From assembly GCA_026724425.1 (NCBI GenBank), contig JAIUCV010000007.1, positions 28,432,574-28,496,573 of the forward strand: DNA of 64,000 nucleotides, read 5' to 3'. The position numbers were made by a program, and so were the translations under genes. Of the stretch, positions 37,948-49,118 are shown in pieces (the first letter of the stretch is position 1; every line of letters begins with the position of its first letter). The notes beneath the pieces were generated by a model. That model saw nothing but the letters and a program-made list of their open reading frames with translations, had not been told where the DNA came from and ran no database searches. This DNA comes from Erythrophleum ivorense. Its lineage: Eukaryota > Streptophyta > Magnoliopsida > Fabales > Fabaceae.

Positions 37948-40900
37948 TGTGAACACCGCATTTTGTCTGGATAAAACCAAATTAAAAAAAAAATTCAAAA
38001 AAAGAAGAGCCAGAAGATAGAAAATTAGGAGAAAATGAAAAATAGATAAAAAATAATAACAATAATATTTTTAGCTATAGAAAACAATTGAAAAATCAAA
38101 AGAACAAAATTCAACAAAATGGAAAATAAACAAAATAATAATAATAATAATAAAATTTTGGAAGCTTCAGAAAATAATCAAAAAATAAATAAATACTAAA
38201 AGAAAAAATTCAAAAACAAAAGGAAAGCCCAAAACCATAGAAAACATTTTTTTTACAAAAAAAAAAAGAAAAAAAACTCAAGTCACTTTCTTTGCAACTC
38301 ACTCTTCTTAGGTCTGACCCATTAACAAAAAAAAAAGAGGCTTTGAAAAGGGGATACAAGCCCAGCCGCTGAAGCCCAAAACGCCAGTTGGATTGGGCCA
38401 TCACCACACACTAAACCCTGCCCGGTTTCTCCCTTTTGGACCCCCCAAATGGCTTTGAGCTCTGGCAGTCAAACACACACACAGAGGCTGAGACACGAGA
38501 ATGGAAAAGGCAGCAGGGAAGTCGGGGAGCCCGAGGCTTCAGGGGAGCGTGAGAAGGGAAGAAGCAAGGCAGCGCTTCAGAGGGGCCAGCAAAAAACGAA
38601 GCAGAAGGCCTGCAGCGACGGGCTCGAGGCATGGAACTTTCCTCCGGTCCCTTTCACCATCGAACCGAGAGAGTCTAACGCCAAAATGGAAGGAGAAGCC
38701 AGGAACGGGAATCGAGTCGAGGAGGGGAAACATGAGAAGGGAAAGGGGATCAGAGAGAGAGAGGTTTTAAAAAGAGGAGGGGAGGCAGAACAAAAAAGGG
38801 AATTTTCGGGAGCAAGAAAAGGGGCATTGAAGGCCAAAAAAATCGAAGGAGGAGCTGAAGAAGAGGATTGAGGGATAAAAAGGGGGAGAATTGAAGGAAA
38901 AAGGGACAGATTTTTGGGGATTTAGGGTTTGGACTCGAGAGCGAGAGGGCTGGAAAGACCGGGCGATATTGGGGGAGCAAGAGACGAAAAAATTGGAGGC
39001 CAAAAAATCAGAAGAGTGAATCGAGAGAATGAGAGAAATGGAGATTGGGCAATAGAGAAATTGAGAAAGTAGAAGTAGCCAGAGGAGAGACGAGGGAACG
39101 AAGAGAGATAGAGGGTCCGAAAAAATCAAGGGAGAAGAACCAGAGAATCAAAGCGAGAGATTGTGATGAAGAGTGGCAACCCTGCTGCAGTAGGAGATCA
39201 GTGAAGGTTGCTCTGTTGGTTACGGTTCCTGCAGGTAAGGTTCTTTCTCCGTTACTAATTTACAAAAAAGCTGGAATGTTGTATTGCTGCACTGGTTATG
39301 CGCTGTGATGGGGCTGATGATCATTATGGATTATTACGTTTCATATTTGTTCTTAAAGAGTGCCCAGTAGGTGTTCGATGAAAGGTGTGAGAGAAATGTC
39401 TGAGAGTGAATTAGAGTTTTTTCTGGCTTTTATGGTCTCGGTGTCAAATGTTTGATGGAACTATGGCTGTGATTTTGACCTTCTTAGATGTTTAAAATTA
39501 AGTTTAGTTTCGTTTACTAACACCACACACTTGAAATGTCAGTGTTTTGTTCTCCCCCCCTTTTTTCGAATTTTGTTATAAGGGTCTATATGGTCTGTTT
39601 AGATCGAATATGCGATGAAGAACCTGGCCATGTTTAACCATTTTCATGGAAACATTCCCTGCTTTCGATTTAGTTCTGTGCAATTCTACCCCATCTTTTC
39701 CTTCTTTGGTTGTGGAGGACATCCTAGAGAAGGAGAAAATGTGTACCCAGACGGTTCTTGAAAGGGGTTCAGGGAAGCGTGCACAGAAACAATTGTTGTT
39801 GGGTTTTGTACGCATTTTATTTTGCGAATGAACTTTCTAAGGTTGTGTCCAAATTGAAGTTTCATAAAATAATCGCAAACGTTTTATCTACACTTTGCTT
39901 TCGACTCGAGAATAGTCGTGTGGGATCTGGTGTCCCCTCAGACACATAAAAATGAGCCTAAGGGCCATGTGGGACAATAGGTTCCCTTGGCATCCATTGG
40001 TTACACAAAATATTTCAATAAGCTTTAGATTTCAATGGCTCGCACCAAGATAACGTTGATTTCAGTAAAATGGACTTAAAGGAATAAGGGAAATATACAT
40101 AAATAGGGGAAACAAGCAAGTGAGAATAAGAGAGAGAAAAGGGGAGAGTTTCAAAACTAAATGAATAATTTCTTACGAGAACATTCAAGTATGAATTAAA
40201 GCATACAATTTTGAAAACATCAAATAAACTTTCTCTTTTCTAAATTAAGAAAAAAACAAGGCAGAAGAATAAAAGAATAAGATGATTAACCCTTTTTTGA
40301 AACTTGTGGATTCTTTCTTAAATTTTCAGTTGAATAAAAACTTGAGATGTAAAAAAAAAATGGTTCATGGAAAAGAGAGTAAATGGAAAAATGAAAGATA
40401 AAATAAAGACAAAAATATTCCCCCCTAAGAAAGTTGATAAACAAAATAGAAGAACAAAAGATAAAAATCCCAAAAATAAGTAAATCAATAAAAAGGGAGG
40501 GTTGAAGACTACAAGATTAAAGATTAACCAAAGGAAATAAAAAAAAAAAGAGGGTAAGGAAGTAGGACAAATTGAGTTTTTTTTACAAACTAAATCACTT
40601 CCAAAGTTATTTGTAAAAAACTCAAAAATGGTTTTTACTTGCTTTCACTCATTCCTAAAAAAATGAATAAAATATGAAGTAAACAAAAACAAACAAGACA
40701 AGTAAAGATAAATAAAATAAAAAAAACAGTAAAACCAAAAAGAAAAGAGGACGACAATAGTAAAGGAAATACAAAAGTGAAGGAGAAATTAATTTCTTTT
40801 TTAATCTTTTAACCTCTTGAAGTCTCTTGTAAGAATAAAATGAAATAATTAGAAGAAGAAAACAACTAAAAATGGAACAAATGAAATATCAAAAGGATAG

Positions 40901-42109
40901 AAAATTGAAAATAGGAGAAAAGTGAGAGGAGAAGAATTACCCCTTTTTTAGCAAGATGAAACACACCAGCTCAATTTAAATTCAGCTCATTTTGCTAAAA
41001 ATAAAATTAATTCTTATTCTTATTTTTGTTCTTTTTTTTTCACAAAAAAAAACATAAAAGCAAAAATAGAGATTAAACTAATGAAAAGAAGATGGGAGAG
41101 TGTCATTTTGTCTTTATAATTTTAACTTGAGTCTCTTACTTTTAATTGCTTCTAAAAGATAAGTTTTTGCCCCTTTGATTAATTAGAAAAAAAAATGAAA
41201 AAAGGGATAAAAATCATAAAAAAAATGAGAAGAATAAAGAAGTAAAAGTAACTATATCTTTAAATAAAAAAATGATGAATGAAACTTATCAATCAACTTC
41301 AAAGTCATTTCATTTGCAACAGTTAAAGTTGTTTTTACTATATTATTCTTTTCATACAAAAAAAAAAAAGAAGGAAACAAAAGTAAAAAAATAAAAATAA
41401 AAAAATGAAACTAAAAAAAAGAAACTAACGAGACCCAAAAACAAACAAAAAACAAAAACAAAAAAAAATCATAAAAGAAAAAAGCAACAACAAAATCCTA
41501 AAACCTAAAAAAAAATATAATATAAATAAAAAAAAATACAAAAAGAAAAAAAAACTAAAAACAAAAACAAAAACAAAACAAGCAAATCCATTCTCCATTC
41601 GAACTACGTGGACTTTGATCCCCTTCGGAGGGTACGTAGGCCCTAGGCTTTCCTCTTAGGTCAAGTCTGCCTTTGTAAATAAAATTTTCTGCTCAATTTT
41701 TTATTTTCTTAAATTCTTTTATTTTATTTTGTTTTCTAATTTTGTTTCTTTAATTTCATTCTTCTTTTTTAATTTCATTTCTTTTATTTCTATTTCTTAC
41801 TTTGCATGTGATTTGTTAAGGAGAATTAAAATAGAATTTAAGGCCATCTGATTTTTTTGCACAACTAACTTAGGGTAACTGTTCTTAGCAACGGGTGTTG
41901 TGGGGTGCCTAACACCTTCCCTATAGACAATCGACTCCCGAATATGTTTTCTGGTTCATAGACTATTTTTCTTATTTTCCAAATTAAAAGGTTTTTTCCA
42001 AAATTTTGCCTTTTCAAAAATAAAAATTTGGTGGCGACTCTACTTTTCTACTTTATTTTTAATTTTGATTTCGATTTGGCGCCACGTGGTCGCATTTTTG
42101 GGTGTGACA
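37948..42109 (+). mobile_element. Ogre/Tat element: 5' LTR
   Basis: The 4,162-bp LTR begins TGTGAACACC and ends GGGTGTGACA. A primer site starts four bases later, which fixes the right end. The LTR has three zones: a purine-rich, CpG-bearing zone (38440-39240), a T-rich zone to about 39905, and a long A-rich tract (about 40050-41590). Then come the conserved GAACTACGTGGACTTTGAT (41600) and AACACCTTCCC blocks near the end. Its ORFs, including a 140-codon one at 38449, look like composition artefacts. LTRs of several kilobases are usual for Ogre. Confidence 0.85.
40050..41590. repeat. A-rich low-complexity tract in the Ogre LTR
   Basis: The plus strand is dominated by A with scattered AAAC, AAAT and AAAG units. 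The equivalent tract occurs in the two LTR fragments (14880-16200 and 20400-21310). Confidence 0.85.
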
Positions 42110-42112
42110 GTA

Positions 42113-42130
42113 TGGCGACTCCACTGGAGA
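42113..42130 (+). other. Ogre-type primer binding site
   Basis: TGGCGACTCCACTGGAGA begins four bases after the LTR. It resembles the TGGCGACTC-type sites of Ogre elements, reported as complementary to a tRNA-Arg; I have not checked the tRNA. Confidence 0.7.
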
Positions 42131-43623
42131 GGTGTTAGAGAGTCAAGCCCAAATTAAATTAGTTGTGCAAAATGTTATAGCCTTCTTTTATTTCAGTTCT
42201 CCTTTTGTTTGTTATTTGCCTCACATGGTTAGTGTAAATAAGATGTCTTTCGCATGCTTGCTTCATATGTTTTATTTTCTTGATTGTGTACATGATATGT
42301 GTTAGGTTAGATAATATGTGGAATAAAACTTTAGGGTAGATGACCATATTTGTATATATTTTATTTCCTATTGCTTATATCTTCACATATATTCCTCTGC
42401 CTCTTGCTCTACCAATCTGCTTAGCAGATGAGGGTTGGGTAGTCTATAGGATGCAAGGTAAATGCTCTCCTCACACACTTCACCAAGATACAATCACTTT
42501 ATACACGTTATGGGCCTTATACCCGGGTCTGAGTGCTCCCTAGGTTAGTAGAGGTTTATACTGATTTCCCTATGAAGCCTTGTGCTTCCTAAGGCTATCA
42601 TGAACACCTCACCTAAATTGTACCTTGTTATATGGGTTTGACCTACGTAGGATCTATTTCCTCTCGTGGTCGAATCTATATAGTGAGATCCTCACCATAT
42701 GGTGGGGGCAATTTAGGGACCAATGCTTAGGAATCATAGATCTACTTGGTAAATTTACACCGATAGTCAAACCATAGATACCTCCCCAAATAATTAGAGT
42801 CAGTCTCCAATAGTCTCAACTTAGGATCCACCCATATTAAGACAAAGGAGAGCACTTTTCTTTTAATCATCTGCTCCTCACATCCATGCATCTGATGATA
42901 TCCATAGGAAAAGTGATACATTATCACTGTTACTGGAGTAGATAATGGGGCACAACCAGACATGCATTAACTAAGATGAAGATCTGCATTAATTAAACTA
43001 ACCTTTGCCTAAGGGGTTTCCAACCCTGGAGAGGCCATGATCATATTCCTTGCAACCCTTTAAAAGGGGAATCTTTTGGCATACATTCATTTGCTTTATA
43101 CATTCATTCAAAAGAGGTGAAGTAAAAAAAAAAAGAAGAATAATGAACAATGCGCCATTTATTTTTGTCAAATAAATTTTTGAGGATCTAAAAGTTTTAC
43201 ATTGATGAATACGTGTGATGCTTCGGCTAGAGATTTGAATATGTTTTAGGACATTAATTGTGCAAAAAGGCATATTTCTCTCAATTTAATTATCGACTCT
43301 TCTCTTCCATAGAGTAATAGACTCCTCAAGAAAGAGTACAAAGTTTTCCTTATAATAATTTCTCAGGTCGAGACATTGTGCCTAACGTCATAGTGTGAAT
43401 GTTAGTGGATCGTTATACTAGCTCGCTAAACAATATCGGTGTCAATTATGTAGGGAGTTATTCCTTCTTAAATTGATCCTCACATCCTCATTCTCTGTGG
43501 AATAATAAATTTCTTAAGAATTTGGCAAAATGGTTAAGCTAGTAATGATGATACACTAACCAATAAACTTTGGTATCTTGAAACAGCAAACGGATATACA
43601 TACTAATTGGCATAATAGAGGTA
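42131..43623 (+). other. Ogre untranslated leader
   Basis: About 1.5 kb with no supported ORF lies between the primer site and ORF1. Long leaders are normal in this lineage. Confidence 0.6.
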
Positions 43624-44309
43624 ATGGAACCCTTAGCCAATGAGCGATACCTGAGTTCAAGACAAACTGGCTTAATTGCTACTGGAATGAAGCTTAAAAT
43701 CAAGGCAGAAGCAGAATCAGTCGAGGGCCTAATTACATTGGGTGAAAAATTAAGTGGGAGGCATATTCGATAGTTTCGAAGGGATTATGGGGACATCTTA
43801 GACTTGCTGCGGATACCGGTACAGGCAGAAGCACTTTCAGCCTTGGCCCAACATTGGGATAGTTCATTGAGATGTTTTGCATTCTTTATATTCCATATCA
43901 CACCCACCTTGGATGAATATGGGAGCTTTATGAATGTACCTTTAAGGAAAGATGCCTCAATTTATTACTATTCGGGACATCTACCATCAAAACGTACAGT
44001 GGCTCAGGTTTTAGGGGAAGACCCTAGTAGAATCCATTTACAGCAGAAGGGACAGACTGAAGGCCTTTCAAGGAAGTACGTGGAGGAGTGTTTAAGGATT
44101 CTAGTCGAAAAGGAAGACTGGGTGACTTTTAAGAGAGTTCTTGCCTTAGCCGTATATGGATTAGTGTTATTTCCCTCGGCGGTAGGGATAATTGATTTGG
44201 CGGCCGTGAGTGTTTTATGGATAGTGAAAAATTATCGTGTAAATCCTGTGCCAGCAGTCTTAGCAGAAACATTCTTGGCCTTAAGTTTCTGTCAATGAGT
44301 GGCTCATCG
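43624..44309 (+). pseudogene. Ogre ORF1, upstream of gag, truncated
   Basis: I chose the ATG at 43624 (MEPLANERYL). The frame runs to 44298 with one TAG at 43771-43773. Residues LRCFAFFIFHITPTLDEYGSFM match the pattern of the plant retrotransposon-associated domain catalogued as DUF7745 (W-P..RCFTF..F.L.PTLEEY). An extra ORF before gag is a hallmark of Ogre; its function is unknown. The C-terminal half is lost where a minus-strand Athila-like fragment begins at 44310. The middle of gag is also missing on the far side, so the insertion came with a deletion. Confidence 0.7.
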
Positions 44310-46834
44310 TGCAACCCTCAAAATAATACTAAGTTGATATAATATGTAGCTAGTGGCACAACCTAGGTCATCTCTCTTGGAATTGGAGTTCAATGCTTAA
44401 TTGAGTTTTCCAAATATTAAAAGACTCTAAAATTTCTAAACTAAAGGGGGTTTTGATTGAATTAAACTATCCTAAGACTAAATTGAATTAAAATTCCTAA
44501 ATTCTACCTAATTGGGTGAATTATGGGCTTGTGACTAGCTTTGGATTCGTCCCTTGGTATCCACTATCCTTATCCTAATCCAATTATGATTAATTCTAGT
44601 CTAAGAGATCCTAATTATGTTCATACAAATTATCTTGGGTAACCACTCAAGATTCAAGAGATTAATAATCCAACGTTGAATTGAGACCTCAATCCCACAT
44701 TAAATTGTTAATTCTTATTTCTAAGATCAATGAATATCCAATTTGATTAATTAACTGATTGATTAGCCTCTGAATCATCCTAAATATTTAATTAACTAAC
44801 TAAACATTAAGGAATCTTCAAATTAAACAATTAAGCACATAATCTCACTCATGTATTTTATTGAACACCTTCGAAGCATACATGGGAATTCAGATAATAT
44901 TGAAATTAATCAGATCAATTAATCAACAAAAATACTTCCTAATTAGTGTCTAACTAGCCACTAATTATAATTACACAAATTCCCTATCAAATACAACTTA
45001 ACCAAGACAATAAATGAAAGAGAAAAAGTGTAGGAAAAATAAAGAAATTCTTAGCCAAAAATTCTATGTACATCCATGGATTCAAGCTTCTCCAATAGCT
45101 TCCTCCTAGCTAGCCTCAAGGTGGATTAGAATTTCATGGGATGTTGGATGATGGAATGGATGAATGAAGGGGTGAATGGAATGCAACGAATGAATGAATG
45201 AATGGTGTGTATATATAGGTGAGGATTTGTGAAAATATAGAGACGTGGATGACTTGTACTGTGCGAATGGATGAGGGTATGAATTGAATGAAGGAGGCGT
45301 GCTGAATGAAGCTTCTATCTCCTTTAAAATTCACGTGCTTCTCTTCGTTCTGCTTTACGTGTTAACTAATGCATCTTTTACGTGATTTTTTATTCACTCC
45401 ATGCAATGCATTATTTCCAATTCCCTGAAGCTACTTCATGTATATAAGAGGTGGGCCCCATTATGAATATAATAATCATCTTCCATGTGAACTCCTTCTG
45501 CTGCTCTTCATTAGTTTTTCACGTGTTTTTCTTCGTATCATGCAGCTTCATCGTTCTCTGCTCAGTTTCTTCACGTTGCTTCCTTTCATTTAATCCTTCA
45601 TCCACGTGTAGCTTTGCATGCACGAATAAACCATTAGATCTGCTGCTCGTGCTCTCTTCTTTCTTCCTGCAGCTTTTCCACGTAGATTTCAGCATGGTTT
45701 CCACAAGCTCCCAGCTTCCTCTGCCCAGTAGCTTCCAGTACATTTTCTTCTTGTTTCATTCTTCCATGTGTTCCTTTGTTCTGCTCGAGTTTGTGAGCTA
45801 CTGCACCATCTCGTTCCTCAGCTCATGCAGCTGCTTCTTCACGTTATTCATGAATCATGCAGCTCGTTCTTCTCATTCAGCCAGACTCCCTCGTGCTTCG
45901 TTTGGTTCTGTATGAGTGTGAGTTCACGAGACAGCTTCCAATCCAGCTCAGCAGCTTCTTCGTTCAGCCCAGCATCCAACTCTTCTCAAGCTTCTCCTTT
46001 CCACTCAACCAGAAGCATATTCTTCCACATTGTAGCTCATTAATCTCCAGCTCTTGCTTCAGCTCATAGCTTCCTCTTTTCTTTCCACACAAGCTCGAGT
46101 TTGCTACTATATGAGTGGGTGGCTTGTGTGTTATTACATGAGCTGCTGGTCTTGTGTGTTCAACGTGATTGCTGCTCCTTACTTCTCACCAAAACGTTCT
46201 TCTTTTCAAGCTCAAGTGTTCAGCTTCTTCATGCATTCTACTCCATGCAAACTCATGGTTCCACTCTCTTCTACTTCCACGTTATTTTCACGTTGCTGTC
46301 CAGCCCTCATGTTTTCTCCATGCAAGCTTATTTCCACGTAGAACCCCTTCTCGAGCCTCTCTTTCCTTTTTCCCTTTCCCTGATCCAGCCACGTTGCTTC
46401 TTCATTCCACGTAAGAACCTTGCTAATCATGTAGTCTTTGTGTGACTCATTTGCTACGTGGAAGTGCTTCTATTTGGTGGAATGGATGAGAGCTTCGCTA
46501 GGAATGAATGTAAGGAGCTGCCTTTTCACATGCTTGGCTTGATGGTTAGTTAAGAGAACTTGAGGAAGCTCATGAAAGATGTGAAAGAATAAATCTGCTT
46601 CCTTTTACATCAAAAGCCTTTAGTCAAAATAAACAAAGTCATTGGCCTATGGAATACAATTCTCATCTAGGAAATAGAATACCATTAAAATGTCCAAGTT
46701 ATTAACTAAAATTTCAAAAGATAATATTTTATTTCCTAATCCAAATAATATTCACTAAAGCTCAAAACATCATCAATTCATTAACAAAAATCCATAATTA
46801 ATGAGTAAAGATATAGAGAATATTTGAGTTATCA
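44310..46834 (-). mobile_element. Athila-like LTR on the minus strand
   Basis: On the minus strand the LTR begins TGATAACTC at 46834, right after a G-rich polypurine tract, and ends near 44310 (GGTTGCA); it is 2,525 bp long. The zone GGGAGATGACCTAGG followed by a TGCACC-like stretch near its end is shared with the Athila-like 5' LTR (61745-61775). U3 carries a dense set of ACGT motifs (45330-46460), and a TATA box is at 45210. Plus-strand Ser/Phe-rich ORFs in it (45451-46445) are antisense artefacts. Confidence 0.75.
45210..45217 (-). promoter_or_regulatory. TATA box of the minus-strand Athila-like LTR
   Basis: TATATATA lies in the context CACC-TATA-CACACC on the minus strand, downstream of the ACGT-rich U3. 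Confidence 0.55.
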
Positions 46835-47801
46835 AATTCCCCCACACTTAAATATTTGCACGCTTGGGCAAAGCTCAAAATTCAAGACAAAAGAATGAAT
46901 TGAAGCACCCGGCTAGTAGAATGGCAAGTGGAAAATGAAAATGGAAAAGAGAGTGTAAAAATCACAAGCTAGAGAATGATCACATCTTTTCATCACTTCA
47001 ACAGTCAAAGCTAACTTCACTTGCTTCAAGAATTGAGCTCCATGGCAACTTCATCTGAAAAGAATGAATCGAAATGCATAGCCCCTCACATGGATTAATG
47101 TTTACTCTCAACTCTTAAATGTTTAAGGGATATGTATCACTCAAGTTCCACCTATCAAAGCCTCACTACCATAAGCTTGTCAAGCTTCTAAATCTTCACC
47201 ACCCATGCCAAATGCAAAGCACAAATCAAGAGGACTTTATTTAGGGTTGTAATGGGGCTAAGGAAATAAAAAAAGTGGATGACCAAAACAAGGGGAAAAC
47301 AAGTAACAAATAGAATAGCTTAAAGATCTCAAGAGAAATAAAATGAGACTTAGGATAAGGAAAATGTGCATTTTGAAGGCCTTCCTTTCCAACAAGTATA
47401 GGCAACTATAAACTCAATTTGTAAGACTTCCCTCTTTTGATTTTCTTTTCCTCCTTCTCTTTTCTTTGCTTTGCTTTGCTTTTTTTTTTTTTTGCAAATT
47501 TTTTTTTAAACAAGGACAAGATGGAATAGAATGACATAACTCTCCCCCCCACACTTAAATATTGCATTGTCCTCAATGCCAGCACATAATCCAGTAAATA
47601 GATAAACAGCACAATATAAAGAGAGTGAAAAGAGAGTGTACAACCGGATGAACTTGAATCAAAGATCTCAAGGTAGGCTCAGATTTTCATGTAGCTGGTT
47701 AGCAACCTTTTATTACCTACAAAATAAAGACAAACTGTAATGCAAAAAAAAGAAAAAAGAAAACTACATCCTAAACTAAATAGAACTATATTAAATACTA
47801 A
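46835..47801 (-). other. Athila-like 3' non-coding region with polypurine tract
   Basis: The minus strand reads AAGTGTGGGGGAATT directly before the LTR (46835-46850), the usual Athila arrangement. A second, near-identical AAGTGTGGGGGG lies about 700 bases upstream (about 47544-47556). No ORF of note is seen between them. Confidence 0.65.
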
Positions 47802-49064
47802 CTAATCATACGTATCAAAAATCAAAATTAAAATTACTTTATTCCTTCTTAGCTGAATAACTTTAAGTTTAACCACTTTAAAGCATTTGGATTGATCATG
47901 CAGAGATGATTCATGGACTTCCTCAACCATCAATAGTTTAGGAAAGTCAGATTCAGCAATTTCAAGAGCAAGAAAAGAAGAAAAATCAAATTTAAGACAT
48001 TTAAAACCAAAGAAAAGAAATTTAAAATCAAAACTTTCTAAAAATCTATCAAAGCCAATAAAATCTACTGGACTCCCATCAGTAAGAGTCACTGCATCAA
48101 CAGAAAAATTTAATTGTAACTTCTCACAGTCCTTTGAGTTCAAGGTGTCTGTCAGTTGCTTTTTCTTAGCTGAGAGAGTTAGTGGCTTGTTGGACATTAC
48201 TTCACCAATTTCAAGAATTTGTTTAGGACTCTCAACAAGAGAAATAGTATCTTCCCTGACCAAAGAGACATCAGTAGGCTCACAAGATTCTAAACAAGGA
48301 TCAATAACAAAATTCAGTGTCTCACTAGTATCAATAATAGCACAAGCATCAATAGGATTTCCAACATCAGCATTATCACTATGCATGCCCTCATTAATAC
48401 TAGTATAATCAGGAGAATCAATTTTATTGACAGTTTCAGTGCAAAGAAAGGATTCTTTAGATTCAACAAACTTATCAAACTCCAGAAATTCATTAATCTC
48501 AGCACACACAGGACATGCATGCATATCATTGCATAAACATTTAAGAGTTAAGTCTGATTCATCAACAAGAAGCTGCTCAACAATTTCATTGTCTATGTCA
48601 TTATCACATGCTACTTTTGTTGTTTCATCAATCATACCATCACAGGTTAGTGAGGAATCATGTTGATTAGAATATGTGAGGGACTCACTAGACTCAATGA
48701 AAGCATTAATTTGAGAGTATCTATCATTTATAGTGGATCCAGCACACACACAATCAACAGAATCATTTAAATCATTTATATCACATGATCTAGATGGTAT
48801 GCTATCCCTAAACTCAGTAGATACATCATCAACAGACTTATCAACTAATTCCACACCAAGAACAGAATGATCATTACATTCTAGGTCACCCCCACACTTA
48901 TCTACTACCCTAGACTCAATAGATTCATCATTAACAGATTCAGACATGAATTCATCACTAGAATCACAGCTAGGAGTAAAAATTCCAAGTGCATCAGTAC
49001 ACAAGGATTCATGAACATCTACAATTGTATCAATTTTGTTCAATGAATTACCACGATTAACCAA
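47802..49064 (-). CDS. Unrecognised acidic 420-codon ORF of the Athila-like fragment
   Basis: This is the longest uninterrupted ORF in the window. It is open further upstream to about 49150 with no stop, so the listed start (a TTG) is only a lower bound and the true 5' end is lost at the junction with Ogre gag. The protein is Ser/Asp/Glu-rich. It has a Cys cluster, CLCNDMHACPVC, followed by AEINEFLEFDKF, and a more hydrophobic Phe-rich stretch (about residues 345-375) before a basic C-terminus (KVVKLKVIQLRRNK). It has no gag, protease, RT or integrase motif. It lies between the missing pol and the 3' LTR, the place where Athila carries an env-like ORF, but I see no convincing signal peptide or membrane anchor. 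Function is unknown. All other long reading frames around it are broken. Confidence 0.55.
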   Translation of the reverse strand: MVNRGNSLNKIDTIVDVHESLCTDALGIFTPSCDSSDEFMSESVNDESIESRVVDKCGGDLECNDHSVLGVELVDKSVDDVSTEFRDSIPSRSCDINDLNDSVDCVCAGSTINDRYSQINAFIESSESLTYSNQHDSSLTCDGMIDETTKVACDNDIDNEIVEQLLVDESDLTLKCLCNDMHACPVCAEINEFLEFDKFVESKESFLCTETVNKIDSPDYTSINEGMHSDNADVGNPIDACAIIDTSETLNFVIDPCLESCEPTDVSLVREDTISLVESPKQILEIGEVMSNKPLTLSAKKKQLTDTLNSKDCEKLQLNFSVDAVTLTDGSPVDFIGFDRFLESFDFKFLFFGFKCLKFDFSSFLALEIAESDFPKLLMVEEVHESSLHDQSKCFKVVKLKVIQLRRNKVILILIFDTYD

Positions 49065-49118
49065 ATCAGGAGATTCAGCAACAATTTCCTCATTAACTTC
49101 CTCATCATGCAGTTCAAG

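Noticed and set aside
38449..38871. 140-codon Lys/Glu/Arg-rich ORF
   Set aside because: It is the product of the purine-rich LTR zone; other frames and the opposite strand of the same stretch are also open. I kept the composition as a finding instead.
45451..46445. Plus-strand Ser/Phe/Cys-rich ORFs up to 154 codons
   Set aside because: They lie antisense within the U3 of the minus-strand Athila-like LTR, overlap one another in several frames and match no domain I know.
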